Assembly: GCA_021772355.1 (NCBI GenBank)
Contig: JAJFMB010000029.1
Coordinates: 1-22,688 of the forward strand
Reading direction: 5' to 3'
DNA: 22,688 nt
DNA from: Chlamydiota bacterium
GTDB lineage: Bacteria > Chlamydiota > Chlamydiia > Chlamydiales > JAJFMB01
Made by a program: the position numbers and the translations under genes. The notes under the pieces are model-generated. The model made no database searches. It worked only from the letters and a program-made list of their open reading frames with translations, and had not been told where the DNA came from. Below, one piece after another: positions 7,042 to 14,313 of this stretch (its first letter is position 1; each line of letters opens with the position of its first letter).

Positions 7042-7923
7042 ATGCTTATGATTGATTATCGAGGAATTGAAGCGTTGCAAATGGTGCAAGAGCTGCAGAA
7101 TTTCGAATTGGCAGCTAAGAAGCTTTTTATCTCACAATCGGCGGTCTCGCAGAGGATTAAAGCGCTGGAAGACCATTATGGCGAGCCTCTATTGATTCGG
7201 ACATTGCCTTATCGCCCGACGAAGCTGGGGATACAGCTTATCGCTCATTACAAAAAAGTATGCTTGTTAGAAGAAGAATTCGATCTGGAAAGGGGGGAGG
7301 TAAGTCAGAAACCTTCAATCTCCATCGCAATCAACAGAGACAGCCTAGAAACATGGTTTTTAGATTTGATTGCGGAGCAAAAAGATATATTTCAAGACAT
7401 CACGCTAGACATTATCGCTGATGACCAGGAACGGACATTAACATATTTGAAAAACGGCACTGTTTCTTCTTGTCTATCGACACAGAAAAAGGAGATTCTT
7501 GGCGGCAAGGCAGCCTTTGTCGGAAATATGCACTATGTGCTGGCGGCGTCTCCTGTATTTGTGAAAAAGTATTTTTCCTCAGATGATTTTCAAGATGCTC
7601 CGGCAATCAAATTTGATCACAATGATAATTTGCATGAGCGCTATCTCGAGAAGTATTTTGGAATGGATGGAAGCAGTCTGAAGTTTCACGTGGTTCCCTC
7701 TGTAAGGGGATTTAAGCAGTTTGCTTTACTCGGTTATGGGTATGGGCTGATCCCAAAGCTGGATATCCTTGAAGAGTTAAAGACGGGGCAATTAATCCAA
7801 ATTTATTCCGACAAGACATGGGACATCCCCCTTTATTGGCACACTTGGTCAGTGCAATCTCCATTCTATCAAAATTTTCATCAAGATATGGTCCGTCTCG
7901 CTAGAAAAAAATTATCATATTAA
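7042..7923 (+). CDS. argP: ArgP-type LysR transcriptional regulator
   Basis: The 293-residue protein is of LysR type and collinear with E. coli ArgP (IciA) over its whole length. It starts MIDYRGIEALQMV, has a helix-turn-helix at FELAAKKLFISQSAVSQRIKALE (residues 22-45), and then LLIRTLPYRPTKLG, which is characteristic of ArgP rather than other LysR proteins. Effector-domain matches include DSLETWFLDL, VGNMHYVLAASPVFVKKYF and FDHNDNLHERYLEKYFG. ArgP senses lysine and arginine and activates argO. Here it is divergent from an argO-like gene, so regulation of that exporter is likely. The start could be the ATG at 7042 or the one two codons on; there is no strong ribosome binding site for either. 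Its stop overlaps the stop of the convergent phosphatase gene at the TTAA of 7920-7923. Confidence 0.9.
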   Translation: MLMIDYRGIEALQMVQELQNFELAAKKLFISQSAVSQRIKALEDHYGEPLLIRTLPYRPTKLGIQLIAHYKKVCLLEEEFDLERGEVSQKPSISIAINRDSLETWFLDLIAEQKDIFQDITLDIIADDQERTLTYLKNGTVSSCLSTQKKEILGGKAAFVGNMHYVLAASPVFVKKYFSSDDFQDAPAIKFDHNDNLHERYLEKYFGMDGSSLKFHVVPSVRGFKQFALLGYGYGLIPKLDILEELKTGQLIQIYSDKTWDIPLYWHTWSVQSPFYQNFHQDMVRLARKKLSY

Positions 7924-8501
7924 CTTGGGTTTAGGGAAATTTGTTTATAGTGATAACTGGATCCATCACGCTCGAATTCTATGAGTGTGAGATTGGGAAC
8001 TTGTCTTAATGGAGGAAGCTCAAGTAGTTCGCAGAGGGCTAAGAACAGCCGGCCGTGCGACACGATAAGTGGATAGGGGTGGTGTTCGAAAGCTTTGTTG
8101 AGCCCTATAGTGATGCGCTTTTTAAAATCGGCTCTTGTTTCTATGCCCTGGCCAGGGATAAAAAGGGGGTCTGCTTCTTCTTGTCTTTCGATGGCATACA
8201 TTTCCTCGCTGGAGATGCCCTCTAATTCGCCCCAATCTCTCTCTTTGAGCTCATCGATGATATGTAGCTGAGCGTTGGGGTGATGCTGCTGGATCATAGT
8301 GGCGGTGTCATACGCTCGCTTGAGGGGACTCGAACAGATGCACGCGATGGGAAGCGGTGAAAGGTTTTTTGCAAATTTGAGGGAGTTCTTTCTTCCCATT
8401 TCACTTAGTCCGATGTCACGAAGTCCCTGGCAAAGCTTCCTTTCATTCCACTCGGTTTCAGCGTGTCTGACAAAGTAGAAATGCTTACCATGGATTGTCA
8501 T
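7920..8501 (-). CDS. Histidine phosphatase (phosphoglycerate mutase-like) family protein
   Basis: The protein has 193 residues. The catalytic signature is VRHAETEWN (R12, H13), with the second arginine in SSPLKRAYDTA (R62), the acid in ELKERDWGELEG (E87) and the second histidine in IVSHGR (H149), so all four active-site groups of the branch-1 histidine phosphatases are present. Members of this branch include cofactor-dependent mutases, alpha-ribazole phosphatase (CobC) and phosphoserine or sugar-phosphate phosphatases. The short length fits a phosphatase rather than a mutase. No cobalamin genes are nearby, so a substrate is not assigned. It converges on argP with a 4-base overlap. No clear ribosome binding site precedes the ATG. 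Confidence 0.88.
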   Translation of the reverse strand: MTIHGKHFYFVRHAETEWNERKLCQGLRDIGLSEMGRKNSLKFAKNLSPLPIACICSSPLKRAYDTATMIQQHHPNAQLHIIDELKERDWGELEGISSEEMYAIERQEEADPLFIPGQGIETRADFKKRITIGLNKAFEHHPYPLIVSHGRLFLALCELLELPPLRQVPNLTLIEFERDGSSYHYKQISLNPS

Positions 8502-8578
8502 AATAGGGTAGTAATTAATTCTTCTATATTTATGAGGTTTAGTTTATAATGGAATTACTTGATTAATTAGGTAAAGAT

Positions 8579-8806
8579 ATGAAAGCAAAATATTTATTTG
8601 TAATACCTTTAGTCGCAATCGTGGCTTTGAAAATACTAGTCTCCACACTCTTTTTGATCTTTAGCAGAAAATTCTTTTTGGCTGCTTTAGGGATCGGGCT
8701 TGTCGTAAAAACAGGCATTTTGTCAGCAGTGTGCAATTTCTTCAAAAAGAAAAAGACGAAAAATAGCGACATCATTATCGAAGTCAAGCCCATAAAGTTA
8801 GATTAG
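8579..8806 (+). CDS. Small two-helix membrane protein, hypothetical
   Basis: The 75-residue protein has two hydrophobic segments (about 4-28 and 31-52) and a basic FFKKKKTKN stretch, with a short polar tail. This topology suggests an inner-membrane protein with a cytoplasmic C-terminus. I do not recognise the family. Support for a real gene comes from an AGGTAAAG site close to the ATG, a TATAAT -10 box at 8545-8550, and an end that meets the convergent carbonic anhydrase gene at a shared inverted repeat. Confidence 0.6.
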   Translation: MKAKYLFVIPLVAIVALKILVSTLFLIFSRKFFLAALGIGLVVKTGILSAVCNFFKKKKTKNSDIIIEVKPIKLD

Positions 8807-8820
8807 AGTCAGGTCTAATC
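8801..8820. terminator. Inverted repeat across the convergent stops, possible bidirectional terminator
   Basis: GATTAGA (8801-8807) and TCTAATC (8814-8820) form a 7-base stem with a 6-base loop. It covers the stop codons of both converging genes. There is no T-run on either side, so it is a weak candidate and may stabilise mRNA ends instead. Confidence 0.35.
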
Positions 8821-9432
8821 CTTCAGTAACTCGACAGCTCCTGATGTCAGGTTGTAATAACCGGCGTAGATCTCTAGTTTCTTTTCGGACACAAACTTTT
8901 GTAGGACAGGATTTTTCAAAAGTAAATCTCTCATTCTTCTTGCATTCGCTTTGATTGAGGCTTCAAGAAGATTGTGCGCTTTTTTTCTCTTCTCATCTGT
9001 AATGGCCGGTTCGATAAGTTCTGCTATGGGCTCGATGTCCTTTGTTTTACCATGGATCACAGCATTAACAGCTCCACAGTTTTCATGACCTAAAACAAGG
9101 ATGACAGAGGAGTTAAGTTGAGTGACGGCAAATTCAATGCTCGCAAGACCTGTTGAGCCTGCTACGTTTCCGGCAACGCGCACGACAAAGAGATCTCCTA
9201 CACCTTGGTCAAAAACAATTTCAGGAGCAACGCGAGAGTCTGAACAGCCTAAAATGACGGCAAAAGGTGCTTGGGATGCGGAAAGAGCTTCTCGTCTTTC
9301 GGCAGAGCGATTGGGGTGTTTTAGCTTATCATTCACAAAGCGTTTATTGCCTTCCATTAGTCGGTCAATGCTACTTTCATTCGCAATTAGTGTGCATGAT
9401 GCTAGTAAGAAAAATACGATGTTTTTTACCAT
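8815..9432 (-). CDS. Secreted beta-class carbonic anhydrase
   Basis: The 205-residue enzyme interconverts CO2 and bicarbonate. The zinc ligands and active site are visible: CSDSR (C63, D65, R67) and GHENCGA (H116, C119). The N-terminus MVKNIVFFLLASCTLIANE is a Sec-type signal, so the enzyme probably acts in the periplasm; the family has both cytoplasmic and exported members. A possible role is pH homeostasis or CO2/bicarbonate supply in the intracellular niche. It is divergently transcribed from a secreted chorismate mutase, with 82 bases between the two starts. Confidence 0.94.
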   Translation of the reverse strand: MVKNIVFFLLASCTLIANESSIDRLMEGNKRFVNDKLKHPNRSAERREALSASQAPFAVILGCSDSRVAPEIVFDQGVGDLFVVRVAGNVAGSTGLASIEFAVTQLNSSVILVLGHENCGAVNAVIHGKTKDIEPIAELIEPAITDEKRKKAHNLLEASIKANARRMRDLLLKNPVLQKFVSEKKLEIYAGYYNLTSGAVELLKD

Positions 9433-9514
9433 TTTCGGGTATCCTATCTTTTGTTTGTAGATATCTTGGATGGTATCAAAAAGAAAATATATATTACAAG
9501 TTCGGATGGATGAA

Positions 9515-9907
9515 ATGAAACACGTTTTAGTAATGGTTGCTGTCTTATTCTTGAGTGCTCAAGCATTTTCTGAAGAGCGCACTCTTGAGTATTTTTACGA
9601 AAATGCGAAAGACAATTGTCACGATATAGCTTCTATAAGAGTTGAGATGGATCGCATCAATAATGAAATCTTAGAACTTCTTGCTGAAAGAACAGCCTAC
9701 GTTAAACGGGCGGGAGACTTAAAATCGCGGACGACTAGGATTGCGGATGATCGGCAAAGGGTTGCTGATCAAGAGAAAAAAATTAGCGATAAATCAGTTG
9801 AACTGCAACTTCCATTAGAGGTGAGTATTCCCTCTTTTAGAGTGATTATGGAAACCTCAATTCAATATCAGCAAAGCTATATCGACCGGATGGCGTCTTC
9901 TGGTTAG
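9515..9907 (+). CDS. Secreted AroQ-type chorismate mutase
   Basis: The 130-residue enzyme converts chorismate to prephenate. Residues 1-19 form a signal peptide (MKHVLVMVAVLFLSAQAFS). The mature part aligns with the AroQ (CM_2) helix: IRVEMDRINNEILELLAER supplies the first two active-site arginines (R42, R59), K70 lies in GDLKSR, DDRQR (78-82) takes the place of the D..RE segment, and a Gln is retained in the SIQYQQSYI helix. The Glu normally following the third arginine appears to be Gln (Q81), which occurs in some family members but should be checked. Longer starts exist in frame at 9470 and 9506, but they put an acidic or polar stretch before the signal peptide. An exported mutase is typical of some pathogens and symbionts rather than of the biosynthetic pathway. 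It overlaps the convergent kinase-like gene by 4 bases. Confidence 0.85.
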   Translation: MKHVLVMVAVLFLSAQAFSEERTLEYFYENAKDNCHDIASIRVEMDRINNEILELLAERTAYVKRAGDLKSRTTRIADDRQRVADQEKKISDKSVELQLPLEVSIPSFRVIMETSIQYQQSYIDRMASSG

Positions 9908-11118
9908 CTCACTGATTCATGAAGCTTGCGTCTCTGATGTGTAAGCTCACGCGGTGTCTTGGCTCCGTTGCCCTGTGCACAATCACGTAATTGAGCAACA
10001 CGAGAATAGAAAAATTTACGCATATCTCCCCGAAGAAGCGGCTTGTCTTTGGAGTCGAGCGCTATACTTTCCATCTTGGCAACCCAGGCATCGATCTTAT
10101 CGACAGTTAGGTTGTTAGTGATAAAAGCTTTTGATTCCTCTGTAAAAGGGATATCAGAGATTTCCAGGTGGCGCCAGCAGTATTGATTTCGTTCGGCGAA
10201 GTAGGCGAGGGGGTGCGTGAGGCGAACAGGAAACGAGTGCTCATTGTCGATTGGCACAATGCTGCTTACTTTTCCCTCTTTCATCTTCCACAAGGAATTT
10301 TCGTTATGGCGATCTAAGTTTCCAATCAAATAGTCATAAATAAAAAATTGTTGTACGAGGTTTACCTCTTCGTCAGTGTAATTTCCTCTCGAATTAAATT
10401 CTTCTTGGACCTCACGAAGCTCTTGATGCCCTTTCTTAAAGAGCATAAAAGCACCATTTTCTTTACCTATTTGAAGTTCTCGTACAGGAGCGATATTAAG
10501 TGCGCTAAAGCCCAATTCTTGTGCTCTATAGGCTAGTACCTCGCAGAGGTAATTGGATTTTTTATCGGGATTTAAAAAACCTAATTGCCCAAGAGAGATA
10601 TATTTGAAAAAATTAATAATGCGAGTTGTCCATTTAAGATCAGCGTGAGAAACTTTGTAGATGGCGAGCTTCTTGCCGTTTACTCCCTTAATGAATCTTG
10701 TACCGGAGCACCCTTTGCCCAAATATTCCATCTTCTGTCCTAATTTCGTGGCTAGCTTCATCTTAGCGATTTTGCGATTCAACTTATGCTCAGGATCCAA
10801 TACTTTAGTGGCATCGTCCCGCTTTTCGGCGCGTAGGCGCTTAAGATCTGGTGAAAGGATATTTTGCAGCTCTTTATTTCCGGCAACGATAACGCGAATT
10901 CTTGCTTTTCCTTCTTCAGAAAAAGCTCCATTATAATTTAAGAAAAGGTCCCGAACTCCGTCTTCAGAAACTTTAACCTCACTTAAATGCTGCATTGCGA
11001 TGATTTTACTCGTATTTTCCAGGAGTTCAAGATGTAAATTCTCGAGCTTTTTCTGCTGCTCGTTGACCTTTGGTTTATCATGAGAAATCCATTTTCCTGG
11101 GATAATATTGAAATGCAT
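9904..11118 (-). CDS. PI4-kinase-like (PI3/PI4-kinase fold) protein, effector candidate
   Basis: The 404-residue protein has kinase motifs in the order of type II phosphatidylinositol 4-kinases: glycine-rich GKGCSGT (134-140), ATP lysine in LAIYKV (K155), Glu in a following helix (E193), catalytic loop YDYLIGNLDRHNEN (261-274; D269, N274) and metal motif IDNEHSFP (D291), followed by LTHP. The eukaryotic counterpart reads DxxxxNTDRxxxN...IDNGLAFP. The 110 N-terminal residues are helical and charged, and the last 80 are basic; no signal peptide or TM segment is seen, which suits a type III-secreted protein. Known Legionella and Parachlamydia-type symbionts use PI kinases to remodel vacuole membranes. 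Protein kinase or HipA-like activity is the main alternative. It ends in the last codons of the chorismate mutase gene. Confidence 0.72.
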   Translation of the reverse strand: MHFNIIPGKWISHDKPKVNEQQKKLENLHLELLENTSKIIAMQHLSEVKVSEDGVRDLFLNYNGAFSEEGKARIRVIVAGNKELQNILSPDLKRLRAEKRDDATKVLDPEHKLNRKIAKMKLATKLGQKMEYLGKGCSGTRFIKGVNGKKLAIYKVSHADLKWTTRIINFFKYISLGQLGFLNPDKKSNYLCEVLAYRAQELGFSALNIAPVRELQIGKENGAFMLFKKGHQELREVQEEFNSRGNYTDEEVNLVQQFFIYDYLIGNLDRHNENSLWKMKEGKVSSIVPIDNEHSFPVRLTHPLAYFAERNQYCWRHLEISDIPFTEESKAFITNNLTVDKIDAWVAKMESIALDSKDKPLLRGDMRKFFYSRVAQLRDCAQGNGAKTPRELTHQRRKLHESVS

Positions 11119-11241
11119 AAAACATACTCCTAATTAATTAAACTGAAGCATACTGAATTAATATTTATGCAAATTAAAGGTATTATTAAGATTGTTATAA
11201 TAATTTAGGGTTAAATGGATAAGGCTGCAAAGGACTTTAGC

Positions 11242-11778
11242 TTAGAATTGATTCCTTAGATTAGGATTTCCATTAAATAGGTGACGGTCTGGGTCAGGTT
11301 GAAAGCAAGGAGCTAATACTCCTTCTTCATACTCGGCCCTTTCGATAGTAGCGTAGAGCTTCATTCCGTCGTTGGGGCAACAGCACCCATAACAGGCCGC
11401 TGCCTCTAGTCCAACAATTGCTATCGGTTGAAGCGCAATCCTGCAGCAGTCGTGCGCTGCGTTCTTAAAACCTTCTGGTTTCTCTTGATTATCGGAAGGA
11501 GTAACTTGTTGTGTGGGGGCTGTAAAATGAGCACAAGAAATGAGTTTCCACGCTCGATAGAAGATATTACCTATTCCAACTACTGCATGGATAGGTAGAG
11601 TACCAAGAATTAAACCGCAATGCTTTATTCGGGTAATCTCGCTTGTATCGTTCCAATACTTTCGGTGAGTTGTCTGATCGACTACAAACATAGGTGTGTC
11701 ATCGCTCATCCATGTTAAACCATTCTCTTCCGGAATCCACTCGTTACAGGGGTGAAAATCCCCCATTGTGACGCTCAT
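11242..11778 (-). CDS. Hypothetical protein, Cys-rich paralogue 1
   Basis: The 178-residue protein is of unknown function, paralogous to the gene at 13232-13798. Conserved blocks are the start MSVTMGDFHPCNEWIP, then VDQTTHRKYWN, and the C-terminal half IALQPIAIVGLEAAACYGCCCPNDGMKLYA followed in both copies by IERAEY and HLFNGNPN (given here in parts). A hydrophobic stretch lies at about 60-85. The C-terminal pattern (NDGMKLYA..ERAEY...PCFQP) recalls lineage-specific chlamydial proteins, but I cannot name a family. The start at 11778 is preferred because its ATG overlaps the TGA of the upstream kinase gene (ATGA) and the paralogue starts at the same residue. Confidence 0.72.
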   Translation of the reverse strand: MSVTMGDFHPCNEWIPEENGLTWMSDDTPMFVVDQTTHRKYWNDTSEITRIKHCGLILGTLPIHAVVGIGNIFYRAWKLISCAHFTAPTQQVTPSDNQEKPEGFKNAAHDCCRIALQPIAIVGLEAAACYGCCCPNDGMKLYATIERAEYEEGVLAPCFQPDPDRHLFNGNPNLRNQF

Positions 11779-12269
11779 TTTGTAAACCTCTGTTGAAAAC
11801 TGTCCATCTCCTTTGGTGATTGCAGGCACACAAATTCGATGTTGGGATATTTAGCCCTAAGAGAGGCAATTTTTGCGTCATACCTAGAGGTAAAATTCCA
11901 GAGGTATTTGACCAACTTTATGCTAATGGAGTTGGTAGCACCATCTGGGCCATCGGGTTTTTCTTTAGTGAACATCCTCTTGAAGATTCTATAGAGGCAA
12001 AGGAGGCGAGAAAAGCGGCAATAGATGACAAGATCGGCCTCTTTAAAGCGCATTTCTAAGGTGCGCATGCCATTGCCGTCGATGATCCAGGAGTCTTGCT
12101 TAAGTAAGTCATGTACATCTTTAAGGAAGTCTTCTTGCGGTCTCTCCACCCAGCCGGACTCAAAAAAATGGCGATCTACGTGAAACACAGGGGTACCGGT
12201 TAGCGTGGAAAGGTGATTAGCAAAAGTTGTCTTACCGGCCCCGGGGAAACCAAAGATTAAAATCTTCAT
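11775..12269 (-). CDS. P-loop kinase, FlaR/topology-modulation or adenylate-kinase-like
   Basis: The 164-residue small P-loop NTPase has Walker A GFPGAGKTT (7-15) and then VFHVDRHFFESGWVERP, WIIDGNGMRTLEMRFKEADLVIYC and the lid-like RIFKRMFTKEKP. This order (D-x(8-10)-W after the P-loop, and DGN) matches the AAA_17 'DNA topology modulation protein FlaR' type, whose real substrate is unknown but which resembles nucleoside or shikimate kinases. It overlaps the upstream GNAT gene by 4 bases and the downstream hypothetical gene by 4 bases (both ATGA), so the three are translationally coupled. A remnant of its last 12 codons survives next to the second hypothetical paralogue at 13795-13830. Confidence 0.85.
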   Translation of the reverse strand: MKILIFGFPGAGKTTFANHLSTLTGTPVFHVDRHFFESGWVERPQEDFLKDVHDLLKQDSWIIDGNGMRTLEMRFKEADLVIYCRFSRLLCLYRIFKRMFTKEKPDGPDGATNSISIKLVKYLWNFTSRYDAKIASLRAKYPNIEFVCLQSPKEMDSFQQRFTK

Positions 12270-12691
12270 GATGAAAACTCTTTCTTGAGGTAGTGAAAGG
12301 AGGTCTCTTTATCATGACCAGAACGGCTAAACTCCTCTTCAAAGCCTAAGCGTTTATAGAACTCCAGCGCTTGAAAGCTCATCGTCTCTACAAAGGCAAA
12401 ACGGCAGTTTAAGTCCTTTCCCTTAGCAAGACCTTGAAGCATTAAGGCTCTACCGAGTCCTTTTCCTCTTGCTTCCGGAAATATAAACAAGTATTTGATG
12501 TGCAGGCCGCCCCAAAAAGTTCTTCCGGAGAATACTCCCAGCAGAGTGTCTCCGTCACGTGCCACGAGAGTTACTTCCTGGATGTTCCCGCCGATTCCTG
12601 TAGAGGCTTTGGAGTGTTCCTGAAATCCGCTATAAATTTTTTGATGTAGTTCTTTGCTGAGAGTTTCTTCAGAAATTGAATAATTGTGCAT
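12266..12691 (-). CDS. GNAT family N-acetyltransferase
   Basis: The 141-residue protein has the acetyl-CoA binding motif A intact as LFIFPEARGKGLGRALM (about 69-84), preceded by the beta strand VTLVARDGDTLLGVFSGR and followed by CRFAFVETMSFQALEFYKRLGFEEE, a standard motif B. The substrate cannot be predicted. This is the first gene of a three-gene coupled unit on the minus strand; its TGA overlaps the ATG of the P-loop kinase. It is divergent from a small membrane protein at 12768, with 76 bases between them. Confidence 0.87.
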   Translation of the reverse strand: MHNYSISEETLSKELHQKIYSGFQEHSKASTGIGGNIQEVTLVARDGDTLLGVFSGRTFWGGLHIKYLFIFPEARGKGLGRALMLQGLAKGKDLNCRFAFVETMSFQALEFYKRLGFEEEFSRSGHDKETSFHYLKKEFSS

Positions 12692-12767
12692 AGTGTCAAA
12701 GGTTTTTTAATTTGCAAAATATTATAAATATCTACTAGATTTCTATCATCAAAAAAAGGAGTTTAAA

Positions 12768-13103
12768 GTGAACGATTGTAATCAATCACAAAGTGTAAAG
12801 CGTTCACTTTGGTGGGCTATAGGTGGAACAACCATTTACGCGTTGCTTCTTCCAATATTTTTCTATTTAGCCCAGACATCGCCTATGGTGTTTGAAAGAC
12901 CCAATATGAGCATAGTTGTGGGGTACGCCATTATATTTCTGTGGTTTTGCATTCCCGTCTCGATTATTGTCACCATCTGTTTGTTTTGGACGAATTATTC
13001 AGTGGGAAACTATCGCCCCCTCGCATACTTCTGCGCCATCCCCGTGATCACTTTTTTAGTATGCCTACTCACGACACTCTTTCTAGAGAAATTTTTCTTT
13101 TAA
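12768..13103 (+). CDS. Small membrane protein with three TM helices, hypothetical
   Basis: The 111-residue protein has hydrophobic segments at about 14-35, 45-72 and 82-110, a short basic N-terminal region before the first helix, and no recognised domain. The start is GTG, supported by AAGGAG 6 bases upstream. A decayed copy of its upstream region and first codons lies at 13836-13925, where the sixth codon is a stop, so an ancestor of this gene was once duplicated along with the genes on its left. Function unknown. Confidence 0.65.
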   Translation: MNDCNQSQSVKRSLWWAIGGTTIYALLLPIFFYLAQTSPMVFERPNMSIVVGYAIIFLWFCIPVSIIVTICLFWTNYSVGNYRPLAYFCAIPVITFLVCLLTTLFLEKFFF

Positions 13104-13231
13104 CCCGTAAAAAAAGAGGTGATAATAGCTAATCTGCCACCCATATGAAATTTTCCAGCCCTGTCAATATCTTTTAGGAGACTTTTGCTTCATCAGAAAA
13201 GAACACGATGACACGGAGCTTTATCTCAGAA

Positions 13232-13798
13232 TTAATTCATTTGATTAGGATTTCCATTAAATAGGTGAGGGTGTGACTCAGGTTGAAAGAAGGGAGCTAA
13301 AACTGATCGTCCATACTCGGCTCTTTCGATAGAGGCGTAGAGCTTCATTCCGTCGTTCGGGCAACAGCACCCATAACAGGCCGCTGCCTCTAGTCCAACA
13401 ATTGCTATTGGCTGAAGCGCAATCCTGTAGCAGTCATGTAATGCGTCCTGTTTATTATCTTCATAACTTTTAGGTTCCTGTTGATTGTCGGAGGGGGGAA
13501 CTTGATTGTCGAGGGGAGTAACTTGATTGTCGGGGGTGTTAAAATGGGCACAAGTAAAGAGGTTCCACGATCGATATAAGACATTAGCTGTTCCAGCTAT
13601 AGGATGGACAATAGGAGTCCATAAACAACAAAGAAAACAATGCGTTATTCGGTGAAGCGCGTCTGATTCGTTCCAATACTTGCGGTTAGTTGTTTGATCG
13701 ATTACAAACAGAGGCTTGTCATCGGTTATCCGTTTTGGACCTTTCTCATCCGGAATCCACTCGTTACAGGGGTGAAAATCCCCCATTGTGACGCTCAT
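13232..13798 (-). CDS. Hypothetical protein, Cys-rich paralogue 2
   Basis: The 188-residue paralogue of 11242-11778 matches along the whole length except the middle. Shared blocks include the first 17 residues, DQTTNRKYWN, IALQPIAIVGLEAAACYG, CCCPNDGMKLYA, and HLFNGNPN. Residues about 85-108 hold a low-complexity insert built from a 7-residue repeat (DNQVTPL, DNQVPPS, DNQQEP). Unlike its paralogue it no longer has an intact kinase gene upstream, only that gene's last 12 codons, so its promoter must now lie in the degenerate region 13800-13950. It is intact, which suggests it is kept for use or is young. Confidence 0.7.
   Translation of the reverse strand: MSVTMGDFHPCNEWIPDEKGPKRITDDKPLFVIDQTTNRKYWNESDALHRITHCFLCCLWTPIVHPIAGTANVLYRSWNLFTCAHFNTPDNQVTPLDNQVPPSDNQQEPKSYEDNKQDALHDCYRIALQPIAIVGLEAAACYGCCCPNDGMKLYASIERAEYGRSVLAPFFQPESHPHLFNGNPNQMN
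13481..13543. repeat. Three 21-base tandem units inside hypothetical paralogue 2
   Basis: Units begin at 13481, 13502 and 13523, each with TTGATTGTCG at its start, encoding (minus strand) a 7-residue DNQ-containing repeat. Paralogue 1 has only one DNQ at this place, so the array expanded after duplication, probably by slippage. It keeps the frame. Confidence 0.85.
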
Positions 13799-13830
13799 TT
13801 TGTAAACCTTTGTTGAAAATTATCAATCTC
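13795..13830 (-). pseudogene. Remnant of the P-loop kinase 3' end
   Basis: Read on the minus strand, this stretch encodes EIDNFQQRFTK and a TGA that overlaps the next ATG. It is the same as the end of the kinase at 11775 (EMDSFQQRFTK) apart from two residues, including the ATGA overlap. The rest of the kinase and the GNAT gene are absent here. Confidence 0.85.
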
Positions 13831-13835
13831 CGTTA

Positions 13836-13925
13836 ATTATCAATATCTACTAGATTTTTATCAATAAAAAGAATAAATAGGAGTTTAATATGAGCGATTA
13901 TAATTAATCAAAAAATCAAATTTAA
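13836..13925 (+). pseudogene. Remnant of the 5' region and first codons of the 12768 membrane-protein gene
   Basis: This stretch aligns with 12721-12800: both contain a shared TATCTACTAGATTT block, then GGAGTTTAA and a start codon. The copy reads MSDYN and then TAA where the intact gene reads VNDCNQ, so a CAA-to-TAA-type change stops it at codon 6. Nothing further of the gene remains. Together with the kinase remnant it shows that a unit of about 2 kb was duplicated and its middle lost. Confidence 0.8.
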
Positions 13926-13956
13926 AGAGTGATATCAATAAAAAAAAGAGGTGATT

Positions 13957-14295
13957 ATGAAAGATTTTTCGCAAACATTTATCGATCAAAGTAGCGCGGT
14001 CATATATCTCAAAGATGAGAATGGGCACTACCTTATGGTCAATCGTAAGGGAGAGGAGCGCCTTCAGGCCAAGCCCGATGATATCCTTGGCAAGACAGAC
14101 TACGACTATTTCTCCAAGGAAGATGCCGATCAGTTTCGTGCCAATGATCTCAAAGTCATCAATGCGGGTAAACCAATGAGTTTTAAAGAAACGCACACCT
14201 TTGCCGGCAAGCAGATCACGATCATCGACCACAAGTTCCCGGTTTCTCTCGAGGGCTACCCCAACGCCATAGGCGGGATCGCCATAGAGTTTTAA
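13957..14295 (+). CDS. Stand-alone PAS domain protein
   Basis: The 112-residue protein is essentially one PAS domain (PAS_4-like). The sequence SSAVIYLKDENGHYLMVNRK, ILGKTDYDYFSKEDADQFRAND and IIDHKFPV followed by AIGGIAIEF matches the PAS input domains of histidine kinases over the full fold. There is no kinase, GGDEF or DNA-binding output domain and none adjacent in either direction. It may act as a partner-binding sensor, or be the detached input domain of a lost kinase. The ATG at 13957 is preferred over an in-frame GTG at 13951, which lies inside the strong AGAGGTGAT ribosome binding site. Confidence 0.88.
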   Translation: MKDFSQTFIDQSSAVIYLKDENGHYLMVNRKGEERLQAKPDDILGKTDYDYFSKEDADQFRANDLKVINAGKPMSFKETHTFAGKQITIIDHKFPVSLEGYPNAIGGIAIEF

Positions 14296-14313
14296 TCCTC
14301 AAAGATCTACTAA

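Noticed and set aside
13104..13231. An orphan ribosome binding site (AGAGGTGAT near 13117) followed by a possible PAS-gene remnant
   Set aside because: The similarity to the PAS gene at 13957 does not go beyond the ribosome binding site, which is a common consensus in this window (also before 17066).
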